A stretch of DNA of 64,000 nt from Pseudomonas fluorescens (GTDB lineage Bacteria; Pseudomonadota; Gammaproteobacteria; Pseudomonadales; Pseudomonadaceae): the NCBI RefSeq assembly GCF_900636825.1, contig NZ_LR134318.1, positions 5,441,501-5,505,500 of the forward strand, given 5' to 3'. Position 1 is the stretch's first letter; every line of letters begins with the position of its first letter. Shown here in pieces: positions 61,025-64,000 of the stretch. The notes beneath the pieces are model-generated. The model did not search any database and was not told where the DNA came from. It saw only the letters and a program-made list of their open reading frames with translations. The translations under genes and the position numbers were made by a program.

Positions 61025-61197
61025 CGCGTCTCTCCCAGCGGCATCTGTGCGCCATTCGTCTCGGTAAGGCACCGGCAAACGCAGCGGTGCCCTTTGATGC
61101 GATGGTATGACCGGCGCAGACAGCTCAAATGCCTGCGGACGCCACGCAAAGGTGCGTTTACGACATGGCTGAAAATGACTCCCAGGATGCATTCCTC

Positions 61198-61279
61198 TGT
61201 AGGAGCTGCCGGAGGCTGCGATCTTTTGATCTTGCTGTTTATAAGATCAAAAGATCGCAGCCTCCGGCAGCTCCTACAG
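61198..61279. repeat. REP/BIME pair (CCTCCGG variant)
   Basis: TCTGTAGGAGCTGCCGGAGG and CCTCCGGCAGCTCCTACAGG are exact inverses, flanking a spacer with GATCTTTTGATC and its mirror. Between TraX gene and glyA. Confidence 0.92.
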
Positions 61280-61282
61280 GGG

Positions 61283-61993
61283 TTATGTGATGATCTGGCG
61301 GACGGCGAGCAGCATTAAGAAATGCGCCGGGTAGAGCGCATACGCCCAGCGCCGCATCGGTGGTGGCTGGTGATGTCGCAGATGTCGCAACAAGAACATT
61401 CCGAGCATCGGGGCAAAAAGGCATGTCCCCAGGCCAAATATCGCCACGCTGTTGCCGAACCGCGCCGACTCCAACAAGACATGCCATTGATTCGCAGCCA
61501 GACACACCAGCCCCGGCAATAGACTGAAGTACCACGACCGGCGGAACACCAGCAGCATCGCCAACGGCAGCAGCACGCCAAAGAAACCGAACATCAGTCG
61601 TTCGGAAAAAATGGCCGCCACCAGCAGCGCGGCCAGTGCGAGCACCTTCGATATCCACAACCGATCCTGCCAACCCCGCGCCACCAACAACCCCAGCGCC
61701 AGCGTCGGCATCACGTTGAGCGTGTCAGGATCGGGAATGTACAACCGATACGGAATTTCACTGACGGCGCTGAACAGCAACAGCCAACCGAGGTACCGCC
61801 ACTCCATCTTCCGCGAACTGTCACGCGCCAGATTCGCCGCCATCGCCAGGCAAAACCACGGAAACGCCAGTCGCCCCGGCACGTAAAGCCAATCGGCGGA
61901 GAAGCCGACGTAGCGCAGGTGATCGAGCAACATGCTCAGCAGCGCCAGCCACTTGAGCAGATCCAGCGCGCCGTCGCGTTTACTCAGGTGCAT
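61283..61993 (-). CDS. TraX-family membrane protein
   Basis: 236 residues with about eight membrane helices. LLKWLALLSMLLDHLRYVGF and WLYVPGRLAFPWFCLAMAAN near the N-terminus are distinctive of TraX, which acetylates F-pilin N-termini in plasmid F. Chromosomal TraX-family proteins in Pseudomonas have unknown substrates. It is between the sox operon and ltaE, on the minus strand, and lies upstream of glyA. Possibly a protein or polysaccharide acyltransferase-like enzyme. Confidence 0.88.
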   Translation of the reverse strand: MHLSKRDGALDLLKWLALLSMLLDHLRYVGFSADWLYVPGRLAFPWFCLAMAANLARDSSRKMEWRYLGWLLLFSAVSEIPYRLYIPDPDTLNVMPTLALGLLVARGWQDRLWISKVLALAALLVAAIFSERLMFGFFGVLLPLAMLLVFRRSWYFSLLPGLVCLAANQWHVLLESARFGNSVAIFGLGTCLFAPMLGMFLLRHLRHHQPPPMRRWAYALYPAHFLMLLAVRQIIT

Positions 61994-62119
61994 AATTGCC
62001 CCATGTCCTTGTAATGTTCAGACAGCGACATCCCGTGTGCTCCCCGGAAGATCTTCGGTAAAGTGCGCACCATCATTGACCACGAGCCTTCACAAGAGTC
62101 TCGACCACGGAAGCCGGCC

Positions 62120-63160
62120 ATGACCGACAAGAGCCAACAATTCGCCAGTGACAACTATTCCGGTATCTGCCCTGAAGCCTGGGCAGCCATGGAACAGGCC
62201 AACCACGGCCACCAGCGCGCTTACGGCGACGATGAATGGACCGCACGCGCGGCCGACCATTTCCGCAAATTGTTTGAAACCGACTGCGAAGTGTTTTTCG
62301 CCTTCAACGGCACCGCCGCCAACTCGCTGGCCCTGTCATCTCTGTGCCAGAGTTACCACAGCGTGATCTGCTCGGAAACCGCCCACGTCGAAACCGACGA
62401 ATGCGGCGCGCCGGAATTTTTCTCCAACGGTTCGAAACTGCTGATCGCTGGCACCGAAAACGGCAAGATCACGCCACAGTCGATCCGCGAAGTCGCACTC
62501 AAGCGCCAAGACATTCACTACCCGAAACCGCGTGTGGTAACCCTGACCCAGGCCACCGAAGTCGGCAGCGTCTACACCCCGGAAGAAGTCCGCGCCATCA
62601 GCGCCACCTGCAAGGAATTGGGCCTGCACCTGCACATGGACGGCGCGCGTTTCTCCAACGCTTGTGCGTATCTGGGCTGCTCGCCCGCCGATCTGACCTG
62701 GAAGGCCGGGGTCGATGTGCTGTGCTTTGGCGGCACCAAGAACGGCATGGCCGTCGGTGAAGCGATCCTGTTCTTCAACCACAAACTGGCGGAAGACTTC
62801 GATTACCGCTGCAAACAGGCCGGGCAACTGGCGTCGAAAATGCGCTTCCTATCGGCACCGTGGGTCGGCATTCTGGAAAACGACGCCTGGTTGAAATATG
62901 CCCGTCACGCCAACCATTGCGCGCAACTGCTGGCCGAACTGGTCAGCGACATCCCCGGCGTCGAACTGATGTTCCCGGTGCAGGCCAACGGTGTGTTCCT
63001 GCAACTGTCGGAACCGGCCATCGCCGCCCTGACCGCCAGGAACTGGCGCTTCTACACCTTCATTGGCAAGGGCGGCGCACGCTTCATGTGCTCGTGGGAC
63101 ACCGATGAAGAACGCGTACGCGAATTGGCGCGCGACATTCGCGAAGTGATGTCGGCCTGA
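62120..63160 (+). CDS. ltaE: Low-specificity L-threonine aldolase
   Basis: 346 residues from the ATG at 62120. The PLP Lys is in VLCFGGTKNGMAVGEA; TEVGSVYTPEEVRAISATC and HLHMDGARFSNACAYLGCSP are conserved. It cleaves threonine and allo-threonine to glycine and acetaldehyde. Its glycine product links it to the neighbouring glyA-sox locus, as in P. aeruginosa PA5413. An earlier in-frame ATG at 62063 is less likely. Confidence 0.95.
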   Translation: MTDKSQQFASDNYSGICPEAWAAMEQANHGHQRAYGDDEWTARAADHFRKLFETDCEVFFAFNGTAANSLALSSLCQSYHSVICSETAHVETDECGAPEFFSNGSKLLIAGTENGKITPQSIREVALKRQDIHYPKPRVVTLTQATEVGSVYTPEEVRAISATCKELGLHLHMDGARFSNACAYLGCSPADLTWKAGVDVLCFGGTKNGMAVGEAILFFNHKLAEDFDYRCKQAGQLASKMRFLSAPWVGILENDAWLKYARHANHCAQLLAELVSDIPGVELMFPVQANGVFLQLSEPAIAALTARNWRFYTFIGKGGARFMCSWDTDEERVRELARDIREVMSA

Positions 63161-63488
63161 CGCCAATCCGACACTGGTCTTCTCACGCTTCGCGCCTCCT
63201 TTCTGGCGTACCGCAAGATTCAAGGACCGCCCGGAGCTGACAAATTGACGCGCACCCTGTAGGAGCTGCCGCAGGCTGCGATCTTTTGATTTTTGTTTTT
63301 CACAATCGAAACCAGGGTCAAGACATCGCAGCCTGCGGCAGCTCCTACATGGACGATGACGCCTGTTTCGCGAGTGGAATCGCCAGCCATCTCACTGCGC
63401 GATTTTCGGAATCGGACTACGCCCCGACCTACATAAAATACAAAAACCTCGCCATAGACTGCCCACTGACTTTTCAAGAGAACAGGCT
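63161..63488. other. Gap between ltaE and hcp
   Basis: 328 nt holding the REP pair at 63257-63350 and the leader of the Hcp gene, with AGAGAACAGG as its Shine-Dalgarno region. A -10-like TAAAAT is at about 63435. No gene seen. Confidence 0.5.
63257..63350. repeat. REP/BIME pair (CCTGCGG variant)
   Basis: CTGTAGGAGCTGCCGCAGGC and GCCTGCGGCAGCTCCTACAT, inverted about 50 nt apart. Inner arm has GATCTTTTGATTT on one side but GACATCGCAG on the other, so the GATCTTTT side is decayed. Confidence 0.9.
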
Positions 63489-63974
63489 ATGGCGATCCCC
63501 GGTTACATGACGATCACGGGTAAGACTCAAGGGCTGATTTCAGCAGGCTGCTCAACGCCTGACTCTGTCGGCAACAAATATCAGTCGGCACATACCGATG
63601 AAATCATGGTGCTCTCGTACAGCCACAATCTGGCCAACATCGACAACACCCGTCGCGCCACCCATGCGCCGATCATTGTCACCAAGAATGTCGACAAGTC
63701 CTCGCCGCTGCTGGCCCAAGCCCTGGCCACCCGGGAAGAAATCAACTGCACCATCAACTTCTACCGAACCTCCCCACAAGGCCAGCAGGAAAAATACTAT
63801 TCCGTCTCGATCGACGGCGCGGTGCTCACCGAACTGAACCTGGATATGCCCCACGTCATTCTGCACAACGATGCCCAACCTCAGGAGCAGGTCGCCATTC
63901 GTTATCGTGGTATCAGTTGGGTACATCACCTCGCCGGGACCAGCGGGCATGCCTCGTGGGGCGAAGAAGGTTGA
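63489..63974 (+). CDS. hcp: Hcp-family type VI secretion tube protein, orphan copy
   Basis: 161 residues. MAIPGYMTITGKTQGLISAG, DEIMVLSYSHNLANIDNTRR and the C-terminal IRYRGISWVHHLAGTSGHAS follow the Hcp pattern of hexameric ring proteins forming the T6SS inner tube. No other type VI genes lie within the window, though the gene ends 26 nt before the window edge, so a linked vgrG or effector gene could follow. Stand-alone hcp genes often carry an effector downstream. A single HisHis near the end is typical. Confidence 0.85.
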   Translation: MAIPGYMTITGKTQGLISAGCSTPDSVGNKYQSAHTDEIMVLSYSHNLANIDNTRRATHAPIIVTKNVDKSSPLLAQALATREEINCTINFYRTSPQGQQEKYYSVSIDGAVLTELNLDMPHVILHNDAQPQEQVAIRYRGISWVHHLAGTSGHASWGEEG

Positions 63975-64000
63975 CCGATCAGCGCCATGGTCTCAGCGAC

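Overview
The window looks like a chromosomal segment from the Pseudomonas fluorescens group. It is GC-rich and holds REP-type palindromes of the families common in fluorescent pseudomonads. Blocks are in the order known from Pseudomonas: pqqFABCDE-H, rsmY, bioBFHCD, creBCD, glyA-soxBDAG-purU-fdhA, and fecI/fecR/TonB-receptor/PepSY. Assignments rest on reading translated sequence and recognising families; no database search was run.

Layout. (1) Positions 1-2128 are the right edge of an accessory, visibly more AT-rich region. It has a partial NdpA/YejK-type nucleoid-associated protein gene, a small protein joining a ribbon-helix-helix domain to a PUA/EVE-like domain, two strong palindromes, a LexA-like box and a degenerate tRNA 3'-end next to a terminator, which suggests an integration scar. 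(2) 2197-5412: an Lrp/AsnC regulator followed by davB-davA (oxidative lysine catabolism to 5-aminovalerate). (3) 5451-13145: a complete PQQ cofactor locus, pqqF then pqqA-B-C-D-E and the S9 peptidase gene pqqH. (4) 13244-21559: a Pmp3-type membrane peptide, the Gac/Rsm small RNA RsmY with its GacA box, three paralogous acyl-CoA dehydrogenases, and a diguanylate cyclase gene behind a perfect CRP/Vfr palindrome. PsrA-like boxes precede the third dehydrogenase. (5) 21668-27058: bioB-F-H-C-D with a divergent comF; a BirA-type operator overlaps the comF coding start. (6) 27229-35614: ModE-like regulator, Tat-exported PhoX-type phosphatase, srkA, rarD, gcvR and glcB. (7) 35760-39101: a response regulator, a cNMP/CBS/DUF294 protein and a DnaQ-type exonuclease. 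(8) 39300-44828: an iron-uptake cell-surface signalling system (FecI-type sigma, FecR, TonB receptor, PepSY reductase-like protein, 59-aa membrane peptide). (9) 44957-51672: GST, creD-creC-creB, a retropepsin-like protein, an acyltransferase and a DUF2780 protein. (10) 51898-61024 (minus strand): glyA-soxB-D-A-G-purU-fdhA, which handles sarcosine and the one-carbon units it releases. (11) 61283-63974: a TraX-family protein, threonine aldolase and an orphan Hcp.

How the genes fit together: much of the window is amino-acid, one-carbon, fatty-acid and cofactor metabolism, with regulators readable from DNA sites (GacA, BirA, PsrA-like, CRP/Vfr-like, LexA-like). About twenty REP/BIME palindromes sit between genes. 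Several interrupt operons (pqqB/pqqC, bioB/bioF, soxA/soxG).

The least conventional material is the left edge and the covariation between the arms of the REP pairs. I did not find a clearly new multi-gene system; most of the window is well-understood core genome.
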